Assembly: GCF_022539505.1 (NCBI RefSeq)
Contig: NC_061514.1
Coordinates: forward strand, 248,670,124-248,734,123
Direction: 5' to 3'
Length of the DNA stretch: 64,000 bases
DNA from: Lolium rigidum
Taxonomy: Eukaryota > Streptophyta > Magnoliopsida > Poales > Poaceae
Shown in pieces: positions 11,834 through 22,769 of the stretch. Under the pieces are notes generated by a model that made no database searches, had not been told where the DNA came from, and saw nothing but the letters and a program-made list of their open reading frames with translations. How positions within the stretch are numbered: position 1 is the first letter of the stretch; every line of letters begins with the position of its first letter. Both the position numbers and the translations under genes were made by a program.

Positions 11834-11846
11834 TGGTATCGGAAGC
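11834..11846 (+). other. R2 primer binding site, initiator-Met type
   Basis: TGGTATCGGAAGC differs slightly from the TGGTATCAGAGC form common in Tekay and other chromoviral elements. The change falls on a CAG triplet, the context that is unreliable in this window. Confidence 0.6.
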
Positions 11847-12512
11847 GGGACTCGCCTATAGGAAACCCTTTCAAGCTGAGTCGATATTGAGTCTAGTAGT
11901 TGTGAAAACTATTTGAAAGCTAAAAGTATTTGCAAAAATCTGAATAGGACTCTTTTTACTCCTTATACGGTGTCATTCTAATGCTTGAGTCATCTTACCT
12001 TGTTTTGATTGAAAAAGGTTTTACCTCTACCCTATTATTTCCAAACGTCTAGGATCTACGGGTTTGGGTTGTTTTCTCTAAAAGTACTCCGTACTTGGTT
12101 GCTTAACTCAGTGTTCCTAAAGTTACATCAGTTGATCTGAATCTTACTCCTTCCATTCAATGAATGTTATCATTCCGTTGAATTCTTTCCAAGGAATCTG
12201 TTTCCCGTGATCTTTTACTTTGTGGGTTCCACATAATTCTGTTCTAGGCTTCAAGGTTTCCTTTTACCTTGGATGCCTCCTTCCCTTTTAATTCTCTTGA
12301 ATAATACTTACGAAGCTAGGTATGGCTTCTTGAAAGTTACCTTGTGATTACTACCTCGCGGTGTTCTCAGTGTCACTCGGATAGTAGTTATCCCTTTATT
12401 CGTGTTTTCCCCTTGGACTTGAGCCAGAAGGTCCCGGATTGTGCTAGGTTCTCTTAGTGTGAATCTAAGTACAAGATGCTGGCCTTTAACCCAAGATCCA
12501 TTCTGTTGATCT
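11847..12512 (+). other. R2 leader where gag is expected
   Basis: About 670 bases between the PBS and the gag tail with no capsid or zinc-knuckle coding in any frame. A full gag of this lineage needs more than 1 kb, so gag has been lost or replaced. I recognise nothing else in it. Confidence 0.6.
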
Positions 12513-12876
12513 CTCCTCCGGTCGTGCTCGTCTGACCCATGTCTCTGCTGATGCGGCTGAAGAGGATCCAAGCGTCCTAATGGGTACGCTCTATATAAAC
12601 TCAATCCTAGCTATAGTTCTGTTTGATTCCGGAGCATCGCATACATTCATATCTCAAGAGTTTGCACAAAAGCATGATATACCCTTCGAGACAATGCCCT
12701 CCCCTCTAGAGATCACAACTCCTGGGTCTCATTGGCAAACCATCTGGATTACCCATGAGGTTATAATCAGTATAGGGCATCTGTTGTTCCCCACCTCTCT
12801 CATTGCCCTCAAGTCAACTGACATTGATGTCATCTTAGGCATGGATTGGCTAGTAAAGCATAAGGTCTATCCTTGA
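12513..12876 (+). pseudogene. R2 gag tail and aspartic protease
   Basis: The frame from about 12513 carries the usual gag-protease boundary (LTHVSADAAEE) and the retroviral-type protease domain. The catalytic D-S-G triad is in VLFDSGASHTF, with the downstream ILGMDWL flap and helix motif near residue 90 of the segment starting at 12580. This protease would process the polyprotein in the particle. The frame stops at 12876, overlapping the reverse-transcriptase frame by four bases (12873-12876); in intact relatives the two are one continuous polyprotein, so this is a frame break rather than a gene boundary. Confidence 0.85.
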
Positions 12877-13778
12877 TTGTTCAGCCGGGTCTATCATGCT
12901 TGACCGATCTTTCGGCAAAAGCCTTGCATGCTTGGGCTCCATCCGCAATACCACCGTCGGCAAGGTTTACTCCATTAGCCGAGTTGTATGCCGTTGAAGC
13001 CCTGCCTAAACTAGAAATCTCCGATGTCTGGGTGGTCCGTGACTTTCCAGATGTCTTCCCTGAAGAGTTACCTGGCATGCCACCTGATCGAAGTGTGGAC
13101 TTTGTCATTGAGTTGGTTCCTGGAACTGCTCCTGTTTCCCGGAGACCATATCGTATGCCTCCGGAAGAGTTGGTTGAACTGAAGAAGCAGATAGAGGAGT
13201 TAGAAGAGAAGAACTTTATACAACCCAATACTTCTTCCTGGGGTTGCCCTGCCCTCTTTGTCAAGAAGAGAGATACCAACATTCCGCGATTGGTTGTTGA
13301 TTACCGTCCGCTCAATGCAGTGACAATCAAGAACAAATACCCTCTTCCTATAATCAATGATTTTTTTGATCAGTTGTCCGGTGCCACAGTTTTCTCAAAG
13401 ATGGATTTGAGATCAGGGTACCATCAAATCAAAATCCGAAAGGAGAACATTCCAAAGACAGCGTTCACAACTCGTTATGGTCTTTACGAGTACACTGTCA
13501 TGTCCTTTGGCCTCACAAATGCTCCTGCCACTTTTATGCGGCTCATGAACTCTGTTTTCATGGAGTATCTCGATAAGTTCGTCGTGGTCTACATCGACGA
13601 TATTCTGATCTACTCCAAAACCGAAGATGAACATGATGAACATCTTCGTCTGGTGCTAACAAAACTTCGTGAGCACCGTCTCTACGCCAAGTTTTCTAAA
13701 TGTGAGTTCTGGTTAAAAGAGCTCATATTCCTTGGTCATGTTATCTATGAAAAAAGGTGTTGCAGTCATTCCAGATAA
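12873..13778 (+). pseudogene. pol: R2 reverse transcriptase domain
   Basis: Reverse transcriptase of the Ty3/gypsy type. Visible landmarks are the [14 protein letters not shown] entry, [32 protein letters not shown], and the catalytic YIDD box at about 13590-13601 in [12 protein letters not shown], followed by FLGHVI. All palm motifs are intact over about 290 residues. The frame is lost at about 13745-13757, at an A6 run, and RNase H continues in another frame. Sequence style fits Tekay-like chromoviruses. It lies directly after protease and before RNase H. Confidence 0.92.
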
Positions 13779-14401
13779 AGTTCAAGCCGTTCTTGACTCG
13801 AAGACACCTAAGTCAGCTAAGGAGATTCGAAGTTTTCTCGGTCTGGCGGGTTATTACCGCCGATTCATTGAAAATTTCTCCAATATTGCCAAGCCAATGA
13901 CTGATCTTCTCAAGAAAGACAAGAAGTTCGAATGGTCAGAAAAGGCTGAAGAAAGTTTCCAGGTTTTGAAAACCAAGCTAACTACTGCTCATGTGCTCGT
14001 CCTTCCGGACACAAGCAAAGACTTTGTTGTCTATTGCGATGCCTCTCTCCAAGGGCTCGGATGTGTGTTGATGCAAGATGTCCATGTGGTGGCCTATGCC
14101 TCTCGACAGTTGAAACCACATGAGCTCAATTATCCTACTCATGATCTCGAGCTTGCGAGTCTGTGATCCATGCTCTTGAGCAATGGCGACCTTACCTTTA
14201 TGGTAATCGTTGCGAGTTGTACTCGGATCATCAAAGTCTAAAGTATCTTTTCACCCGGCCGGATTTGAATCTCGGACGAGAGAAGATGGGCTGGAAGTCA
14301 TCAAGGATTATGACTTGGGTCTCAACTATAAACCCGGCAAAGCCAATGTCGTTGCTCGATGCGCTAAGTCGGAAGTCCTATTGCAACAATCTGATGGTTA
14401 A
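13750..14401 (+). pseudogene. pol: R2 connection and RNase H domain
   Basis: Begins with the connection segment ([19 protein letters not shown]), then RNase [35 protein letters not shown], and SDHQSLKYLF in the next frame. It would degrade the RNA strand during reverse transcription. Breaks occur at about 14150-14165 (stop at 14166), about 14268-14300 and about 14355. At each one the nucleotide context is a CAG/CTG cluster, and amino-acid similarity resumes immediately in another frame. Confidence 0.88.
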
Positions 14402-15911
14402 GCACGCGCAACCTTCTCTCTATGAGGAACTTACAAAACTCAACCTTGAGATTGTTCCTAGTGGATTCCTTGCTAATCTAGAGGTGAAGCCCTCTCTTGA
14501 AGACCAGATCAATAAGACTCAGAAACAAGATTCTGGCATTACCGAGATCAAGAAGAACATTGCTAGCGGAGTTGCTAAGTGTTTCTCCATTGATGATCAA
14601 GGTACCGTTTATTTCGGTAAGCGTCTAGTTGTACCGGATAAATCGGATCTCAAAGAGCTAATCCTTAAAGAAGCTTATGAATCACCCCTCTCCATCCATC
14701 CTGGTAGTACCAAGATGTATCGGGATCTCCGCCAAAAATTCTGGTGGTCTGGGATGAAACAAGATATCGCTAAGTTTGTTGCTGAGTGCGACGTTTGTCG
14801 TCGCGTAAAAGCTGAACATCAAAGACCTGCTGGCACTCTCCAACCTCTATCAATTCTAGAGTGGAAATGGGATGAGATTGGCATGGATTTCATTACCGGT
14901 CTCCCCAAGACCAAAAATGGAAGAGATGCTATATGGGTAGTCATTGACCGTCTATCCAAGGTTGCTCACTTCCTTCCTATCCGAGAAGACATAAAAGCTA
15001 GTCAACTAGCAGATGCAGTATATCTCACGGATAGTCACTCTTCATGGTGTTCCTAAGAAGATCGTCTCCGATCGTGGAAGTCTTTTCACCTCAAAGTTAC
15101 GGGTCTAGCTTTCAACAAGCTATGGGAACTCGTCTTTCCTTCAGACATGACCTATCATCCTCAAACCGGTGGTCAAACCGAAAGAGTGAATTAAATTCTT
15201 CAAGACATGCTCAGGGCCTGTGTTATATCCTTCGGTAAAGATTGGGAAAAGTGCCTTCCATTTGCCGAGTTCACCTATAACAACAACTTCCAATCCAGCC
15301 TGGGCATGGCACCTTTTGAAGCTTTGTATGGCGGAAGGTGTAGAACTCCTTTGAACTGGTGCAGACTGGAGAAAGAAAGTTCTTTGGACCGAGATATAAT
15401 CAATGAAGCTGAAGATCAAGTTCACATCATTCGCGAGCGTCCGAAAGCTGCTCGATCACGTCAAAAGAGCTACTATGATCGCCATCATCAAGAAGTGAAG
15501 TATGAAATTGGTGATCAAGCTTATCTTCGAGTCACTCCTCTCAAGGGTGTACGTCAGCTTCGGTATCAAAGGCAAACTAGCACCTCGCTATGTTGGTCCT
15601 TTCCGCTTCCTTGCCAAGCGTGGTAATGTTTCTTACAAGTTGGAGTTACCTTCCAACTTTCGGAAGTTCATGATGTCTTCCATGTGTCCCAACTCAAGCG
15701 TTGCTTCAAAGATCCTATCCGTGGTGTTGATCACGAGACTCTTGACCTCCAAGAGGATCTAACTTATCGAGAACATCCTGTTCGTATCCTTGATGAAGCC
15801 GAGCGTAAAACTCGACGTCAGAGCATCAAGTTCCTGAAAATTCAGTGGTCTAATCATTCTGAGCAAGAAGCAACCTGGGAACGAGACCCTTCCTTCTTTT
15901 CTAAAATCTAG
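14402..15911 (+). pseudogene. pol: R2 integrase with chromodomain-like tail
   Basis: HHCC zinc-binding region with HPGSTKMYRDL and CDVCRRVK (about 14695-14815), then the DDE core starting GMDFITGLP and continuing through VIDRLSKVAHF. The later core is broken at about 15033, 15100 and 15195 (in-frame stop). The C-terminal part (FAEFTYNNNFQSSLGMAPFEALYG; GPFRFLAKRG) is followed by a KFLKIQWSNHSEQEATWE segment near 15826-15890 that resembles the reduced chromodomain at the end of Tekay-type integrases. It inserts the cDNA into the genome. Breaks again cluster at CAG/CTG contexts. Confidence 0.88.
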
Positions 15912-15919
15912 GAATATCG

Positions 15920-15949
15920 AGGACGAGATTCTTGTAAGGGGGGTAGAGT
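15920..15949 (+). other. R2 polypurine tract
   Basis: CGAGGACGAGATTCTTG followed by AAGGGGGGTAGAG leads directly into the LTR start TGTAACATCC at 15950. Confidence 0.8.
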
Positions 15950-16284
15950 TGTAACATCCCAACCTTGTTTATCTAAATAAAGGAGTGATCATGTGCATTT
16001 CATGCATTTAGTTTGCATTTGAGCAAAATTTGCATCTCAATTTTCTAATTATGCAAAGTCCTTCTTTATTTCTTGTCTCAAATTCAAACCAGATTTTATA
16101 AAATAAGCCACATGCATGGTTATGTTGTTACCCAATAAACCCATGTGTGTGTTTATAGTTATCTGCAAATTTGAGTTCAAACAAAATTCAAACAGATTTG
16201 ATTTTGGTTTAGATTTTGAAGAAATAAAAATCAGAAAAATAGGAAAGGAGAGAGAGCTCTCTTTCTCTCTCCCTTGGGCGCAGC

Positions 16285-16287
<3 letters not shown>

Positions 16288-16344
<57 letters not shown>
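16288..16344. repeat. (CT)n microsatellite
   Basis: About 57 bases of uninterrupted CT dinucleotide, inside the U3 part of the R2 LTR and upstream of its likely TATA box. Its length is unlikely to be assembled reliably. Confidence 0.95.
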
Positions 16345-16350
<6 letters not shown>

Positions 16351-16533
16351 TCTCTCTGGCCGCAGCCCAACCTGGCCCAGTGGCCCAGCAAGCCAGCAAA
16401 CCCAGCCCAGCAATCTTTGCAGGGGGTTTTCAGCAAAATTGCCTTCGTCCCCGCCGTTCCAAGCAGCTCGGTGGAGAGCTGCCGGCCGCCCGATGGCCTG
16501 GCCGGCCCCGATGAGCTCCGCCGCCCCCGGCGG

Positions 16534-16543
16534 CCTATAAGAG
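16534..16543 (+). promoter_or_regulatory. Putative TATA box of R2 LTR
   Basis: CCTATAAGAG at the edge of a GC-rich block, about 585 bases into the LTR; the equivalent in R3 is CCTATAAAACC at 34980. Confidence 0.45.
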
Positions 16544-16779
16544 CTGCGCCGCCGATGCCTCTAACCCTAGCGCCCCACTTCTCCCCTCCCCACGGTCCCC
16601 GACGCGCACGAAAACCCTAACCCTACACCTCACAAACGGCCGGCCTCCGCTCAAATTCGCCGCCGGCGAGCCCTCTCCGGCGTCGCCAACCTCGCCATCG
16701 CCACCGCGGTGAGTACCTGAGCCTCCCGGTGCCCTTAGCTTCTCTCCTCTCCCTCTGTATCGCCGCCCCCATGCACCAC

Positions 16780-18500
16780 TGATACGTCTCCGACGGATCG
16801 ATAATTTCTTATGTTCCATGCCACATTATTGATGATATCTACATGTTTTATGCATACTTTATGTCATTATTATGCGTTTTCCGGAACTAACCTATTGACG
16901 AGATGCCGAAGTGCCAGTTCCTGTTTTCTGCTGTTTTTGGTTTCAGAAATCCTAGTAAGTAAATATTCTCGGAATCGGACGAAATCAACGCCCAGCATCT
17001 TAGAATCCCCGGAAGCATCCAGAACACCCGAGAGTCGCCGGAGGGGGCCACGGGCCCACCGGATGATAGGGCGGCGCGGCCCGAGCCTCGGCCGCGCCAC
17101 CCTAGCGTGTCACCGCCTCGTTGACCTTCTGACGCCGCATCTTCGCCTATTTAAGCCCCCTCGACCTAAAACCTCGACACGGAAAAGCCACGGTACGAGA
17201 AACCTTCTAGAGCCATCGCCATCGCGAAGCCAAGATCTGGGGGACAGGAGTCTCTGTTCCGGCACGCCGCCGGGACGGGGAAGTGCCCCCGGAAGGCTCC
17301 TCCATCGACACCACCGCGATCTTCATCAACGCTGCTTGTCTCCCATGAGGAGGAGTAGTTCTCCATCGAGGCTCGGGGCTGTGCCGGTAGCTATGTGGTT
17401 AATCTCTCTCCTATGTGCTTCAATACAATAATCTCATGAGCTGCCTTACATGATTGAGATTCATATGATGATGCTTGTAATCTAGATGTCATTGTGCTAG
17501 TCAAGTGGGTTTTACTTATGTGATCTCCAGGAGACTCCTTGTCCCACGTGTGTAAAGGTGACGAGTGTGTGCACCGTGTGGGTCTCTTAGGCTATATTTC
17601 ACGAGAATACTTATTCACTGTTATGAATGGCATAGTGAAGTGCTTATTTATATCTCTTTATGATTGCAATGTGTTTTGTATCACAATTTATCTATGTGCT
17701 ACTCTAGTGATGTTATTAAAGTAGTTGATTCCTCCCGCACGGTGTAATGGTGACGAGTGTGTGCATCGTGTAGTACTTGGCGTAGGCTATGATTGTGATC
17801 TCTTGTAGATTATGAAGTTAACTATTGCTATGATGGTATTGATGTGATCTATGCCTCCTTTCGTAGTGTGAAGGTGACGAGTGTGCATGCTATGTTAGTA
17901 CTTGGTTTGGTTATGTTGATCTCGTTATGCACTCTAAGGTTATTTAAATATGAACATTGAATATTGTGGAGCTTGTTAACTCCGGCATTGAGGGTTCGTG
18001 TAATCCTACACGGTTAGTGGTGTTCATCATCCAACAAGAGGGTGTAGAGTCTAGCATCTATCTATTTTTTTCGTTATGTGATCAATGTTGAGAGTGTCCA
18101 CTAGTGAAAGTATGATCCCTAGGCCTTGTTCCTAAATACGCTATCGTTGCTTGTTTACTTGTTCTCATCGCATCTGTATTGTCCGCAATATTACCACCAT
18201 CAACTACACGCCAGCAAGCACTTTTCACAGTGCCGTTGCTACTTGCTCGCATTTATTCATACCACTCGTATTTCACTATCTCTTCGTCGAACTAGTGCAC
18301 CTATTAGGTGTGTTGGGGACACAAGAGACTTCTTGCTTTGTGGTTGCAGGGTTGCATGAGAGGGATATATTTGACCTCTTCCTCCCTGAGTTCGATAAAC
18401 CTTGGGTGATCCACTTAAGGGAAACTTGCTGCTGTTCTACAAACCTCTGCTCTTGGAGGCCCAACACTTTCTACAAGAATAGAAGCACCCGTAGACATCA
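16780..18500 (+). repeat. S3 5' LTR
   Basis: 1721 bp from TGATACGTCT to GTAGACATCA. Its first 350 bases resemble the S2 and S4 LTRs; its 3' half is the other subtype, shared with S1 and S6. The ORF-like stretches here (16811-17431, 18151-18570) recur in the 3' LTR and are not genes. Confidence 0.92.
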
Positions 18501-18509
18501 AGCTATTTT

Positions 18510-18530
18510 TACGGCGCTCGTTGCCGGGAG
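18510..18530 (+). other. S3 primer binding site (degenerate as read)
   Basis: ACGGCGCTCGTTGCCGGGAG lies where S2 and S6 have TGGCGCCGTTGCCGGGGA. The mismatches sit at CTG-type positions and may be base-calling errors. Confidence 0.6.
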
Positions 18531-18666
18531 AGGAAAGGTAAAAGGCACTCATACTTCGGTCCCGAGGTAAAGTATTCTTCGTTGCCGTTGTGTGTGTGCT
18601 CGAAGCTATTTCCTTTAGATCCTGCAATTGCATCTTTTTGTTTCTTGTTTACACTAGTTTGGCATA

Positions 18667-19393
18667 ATGGACAACAATGAGCTTCTTATTCTATTTCCTG
18701 ATTTAAGACATGGATGGTTTGATGCGAAAATTAAAAAACCTATGGAACTTATTAGTATGAACGCTTTGAACACCATTGTTGCTAATGATATGGAAAATTC
18801 TAAGCTTGGGGAAGCTGGCTTTGATGAGCATGATATTTTTAGTCCCCCAAGCATTGAGGAGAAAATTTACTTTGATGATGCTTTGCCTCCTATTTATGAT
18901 GATTATAATGATAGTAGTCTTTTAGTACCGCTTGTTATGGAGGATAAATTTGATTATGATTACAATATGCCTCCTATATTTGATGATGAGAATAATAATG
19001 ATAGCTACTTTGTTGAATTTGCTCCCACTACAACTAATAAAATTGATTATGCTTATGTTGGGAGTAGTAATAATTTTATGCATGAGACTCATGATAAGAA
19101 TGCTTTATGTGATAGTTATATTGTTGAGTTTGCTCATGATACTACTGAAAGTTATTATGAGAGAGGAAAATATGGTTGGAAATTTTCATGTTACTAAAAT
19201 GCCTCTCTATGTGCTGAAATTTTTGAAGCTACACTTGTTTTATCTTCCTATGCTTGTTACTTTGCTCTTCATGAACTTGTTTATTTACAAGACTCCTATG
19301 CATAGGAAGCATGTTAGACTTAAATTTGTTTTGAATTTGCCTCTTGATGCTCTCTTTTTCTTCAAATACTATCTCTTGCGAGTGCATCCTTAA
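18667..19393 (+). CDS. Acidic protein with hydrophobic C-terminal tail (S3 copy, one frame break)
   Basis: First ORF after the PBS, where gag would normally be. The frame from 18667 is open to 19197, but similarity to the S6 protein moves to the neighbouring frame at about 19185 and continues to a stop at 19393. With that shift, both proteins have about 240-250 residues. The body is rich in Asp, Glu, Asn and Tyr with short repeats (LPPIYDD and MPPIFDD; DSYFVEF and DSYIVEF). The tail is strongly hydrophobic (YLPMLVTLLFMNLFIY) followed by a basic turn (HRKHVRLK) and a second hydrophobic stretch. The frame shift falls where S6 has TTGTAGAAAT and S3 has TTGGAAAT, a position open to CAG-type miscalling. 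Function unknown; no resemblance to gag or pol. A membrane-associated or env-like role is only a guess. Confidence 0.65.
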
Positions 19394-21153
19394 AGCTCAC
19401 TGAGCCCATCTTAATGGCTATAAAGAAAGAACTTCTTGGGAGATAACCCATGTGTTTATTTTGCTACGATAAATTTGTTTTATATTTGAGTCTTGGAAGT
19501 TGTTACTACTGTAGCAACCTCTCCTTATCTTAGTTTTGTTGCATTGTTGTGCCAAGTAAAGTCTTTGATAGTAAGGTTCATACTAGATTTGGATTACTGC
19601 GCAGAAGCAGATTTCTTGCTGTCACGAATCAGGGCCTAATTCTCTGTAGGTAACTCAGAAAATTATGCCAATTTACGTGAGTGATCCTCAGATACGTGCG
19701 CAACTTTCATTCAATTTGGGCATTTTCATCTGAGCAAGTCTGGTGCCTCAATAAAATTCGTCTTTACGGACTATTCTGTTTTGACAGATTCTGCCTTTTA
19801 TTTCGCATTGCTTCTTTTGCTATGTTGGATGGATTTATTTGTTCCATTGACTTCCAGTAGCTTTGAGCAATGTCCAGAAGTGTTAAGAATGATTGTGTCA
19901 CCTCTGAACATGTGAATTTTGATTATGCACTAACCCTCTAATGAGTTTGTTTCGAGTTTGATGTGAAGGAAGTTTTCAAGGGTCAAGAGAGGAGGATGAT
20001 ATACTACGATCAAGAAGAGTGAAAAGTCTAAGCTTGGGGATGCCCTGGTGGTTCACCCCTGCATATTTCAAGAAGACTCAAGCATCTAAGCTTGGGGATG
20101 CCCAAGGCATCCCCTTCTTCATCGACAAATTTATCAGGTTCCTCCCTTGAAACTATATTTTTATTCGGTCACATCTTATGTACTTTACTTGGAGCGTTTG
20201 TGTGCTTTTATTTTTGTTTTGTTATTTTCATTCTCTGAATAAATACATGCTTGTGTGGGAGAGAGACACGCTCCGCTGGTTCATATGAACACATGTGTTC
20301 TTAGCTTTTATTTTTCATGGCGAAGGTTGAAACTGCTTCGTTAATTGTTATATGGTTGGAAACGGAAAATGCTACATGTAGTAATGGGTAAAATGTCTTG
20401 GATAATTTGATACTTGGCAATTGTTGTGCTCATTTTTAAGCTCTTGCATCATATACTTTGCACCCATTAATGAAGAAACACCTAGAGCTTGCTAAATTTG
20501 GTTTGCATATTTGGTCTCTCTAAAGTCTAGATAATTTCTAGTAAAGAGTTTGAACAACAAGGAAGACGGTGTAGAGTCTTATAATGTTTACAATATGTCT
20601 TTTATGTGAGTTTTGCTGCACCTAGGTTCATCCTTGTGTTTGTTTCAAATAAACCTTGCTAGCCTAAACCTTGTATCGAGAGGGAATACTTCTCATGCAT
20701 CCAAAATCCTTGAGCCAACCACTATGCCATTTGTGTCCACCATACCTACCTACTACATGGTATTTCTCCGCCATTCCAAAGTAAATTGCTTGAGTGCTAC
20801 CTTTAAATAATTCAAAATTTATCACCTCTTATTTGTGTCAATGTTTTATAGCTCATGAGGAAGTATGTGGTGTTTTATCTTTCGATCTTGTCATTTACTT
20901 TTGACGAGACTTTCACAATGGACTAGTGGCTTCATCCGATTATCCAATAATTTTGCAAAAAGAGTCGGCAATGGGGTTCCCAGTCTCCGATTAATTAACT
21001 TGCATTAATAATTCTCTTCACATGTTTTTCTGCGATTCATCAGTAAGCAACTTAATTTTGCAAATAGACACTCCTTCATGGTATGTGATTGTTGGAAGGC
21101 ACCCGAGGATTCGGTTAGCCATGGCTTGTGTAAGCAAAAGGTTGGGAGGAGTG
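19394..21153 (+). other. S3 non-coding internal region, left part
   Basis: Conserved with S2 8017-9700 and S6 40042-41600. It holds two internal polypurine-tract copies (20030-20043, 20088-20101) and the hairpin with arms GGGATGCC and GGCATCCC (20094-20114). No gene seen. Confidence 0.7.
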
Positions 21154-22755
21154 TGATGGCGTGTAATTCACACGTTCGTTGGGCAACCCCAAGAGGAAGG
21201 TATGATGAGCACAGCAGCAAGTTTTCCCTCAGAAAGAAACCAAGGTTTATCGAACCAGGAGGAGCCAAGAAGCACGTTGAAGGTTGATGGCGGCGGGATG
21301 TAGTGCGGCGCAACACCGGAGATTCCGGCGCCAACGTGGAACCTGCACAACACAACCAAGCTACTTTGCCCCAACGAAACGGTGAGGTTGTCAATCTCAC
21401 CGGCTTGCCGTAACAAAGGATTAACCGTATTGTGTGGAAGATGATTGTTTGCGAGAGAAAACGGTAAAAACAAGTATTGCGATAGATTGTATTTCGATAA
21501 AGAGAATTGGACCGGGGTCCACGAGTTCACTAGAGGTGTCTCTCCCATAAGACGAACAGACATGTTGGGTGAACAAATTACGGTTGGGCAATTGACAAAT
21601 AAAGAGAGCATGACAATGCACATACATATCATGATGAGTATAGTGAGATTTAATTGGGCATTACGACAAAGTACATAGACCGCCATCCAACCGCATCTAT
21701 GCCTAAAAAGTCCACCTTCGGAGTTATCATCCGAACCCCCTCCAGTATTAAGTTGCAAACAACAGACAATTGCATTAAGTATGGTGCGTAATGTAATCAA
21801 CAACTACATCCTTAGACATAGCATCAATGTTTTATCCCTAGTGGCAACAGACACAACACAACCTTAGAACTTTCTCATCATCGTCCCGGTGTCAATGCGG
21901 GCATGAACCCACTATCGAGCATAAGTACTCCCTCTTGGAGTTAAAAGCATCTACTTGGCCGGAGCATCTACTAGAAACGGAGAGCATGCAAGATCATAAA
22001 CAACACATAAGCATAACTTTGATAATCAACATAACAAGTATTCTCTATTCATCGGATCCCAACAAACGCAACATATAGAATTACATATAGATGATCTTGA
22101 TCATGATAGGCAGCTCACAAGATCCGACAATGATAGCACAATGGGGAGAAGACAACCATCTAGCTACTGCTATGGACCCATAGTCCAGGGGTAGACTACT
22201 CACTCATCACTCCGGAGGCGACCATGGCGGTGTAGAGTCCTCCGGGAGATGAATCCCCTCTCCCGGCGAGGGTGCGGGAGGCGATCTCCAGGATCCCCCG
22301 AGATGGGATCGGCGGCGACGGCGTCTCAGTAATGTTTTCCGTATCGTGGCTCTCGGTACTGGGGGTTTCGTCACGGAGGCTATTTGTAGGCGGAAGGGCA
22401 GGTCAAGAGGCGGCACGGGGGGCCCACACCACAGGCCGGCGCGGCCAAGGGGGCCGCGCCGCCCTAGGGTTTGGCGCCCCGTGGCCCCTCTTCGTCTCTC
22501 CTTCGGACTTACGGAAGCTTCGTGAGAAAATAGGCCTCCGGGCTTTTATTTCGTCCAATTCCGAGAATATTTCTTTACTAGGATTTACGAAACCAAAAAC
22601 AGCAGAAAACGAGCAATCGGCACTTCGGCATCTTGTTAATAGGTTAGTTCCGAGAAAATGCACGAATATGATATAAAGTGTGCATAAAACATGTAGATAA
22701 CATCAATAATGTGGCATGGAACACAAGAAATTATCGATACGTTGGAGACGTATCG
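21154..22755 (-). repeat. S4 3' LTR
   Basis: On the minus strand it runs from 22755 to 21154, ending TACACGCCATCA. The 5' end reads CGATACGTC where TGATACGTC is expected, again at a CAG/CTG position. Confidence 0.92.
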
Positions 22756-22769
22756 GCATCCCCAAGCTT
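22756..22769 (-). other. S4 polypurine tract
   Basis: AAGCTTGGGGATGC on the minus strand, directly adjacent to the 3' LTR. Confidence 0.8.

Larger units (their letters stand above)
15950..16779 (+). repeat. R2 3' LTR, first part
   Basis: From TGTAACATCC to the S3 insertion point. It includes a (CT)n run and a GC-rich promoter-proximal block. The final five bases, ACCAC (16775-16779), are duplicated at 30279-30283 on the far side of S3. Confidence 0.85.

Noticed and set aside
12308..12604. 98-codon minus-strand frame as a gene
   Set aside because: Overlaps the plus-strand gag tail and protease of R2; no motif on the minus strand.
16049..16540. Frames rich in Arg-Glu or Leu-Ser repeats
   Set aside because: Produced by translating the (CT)n microsatellite in the R2 LTR.
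18932..19393. 153-codon Ile/Leu/Met-rich frame in S3 as a separate membrane protein
   Set aside because: Its first two thirds are the out-of-frame shadow of the acidic protein; only its end (after about 19185) is the real hydrophobic tail of that protein.
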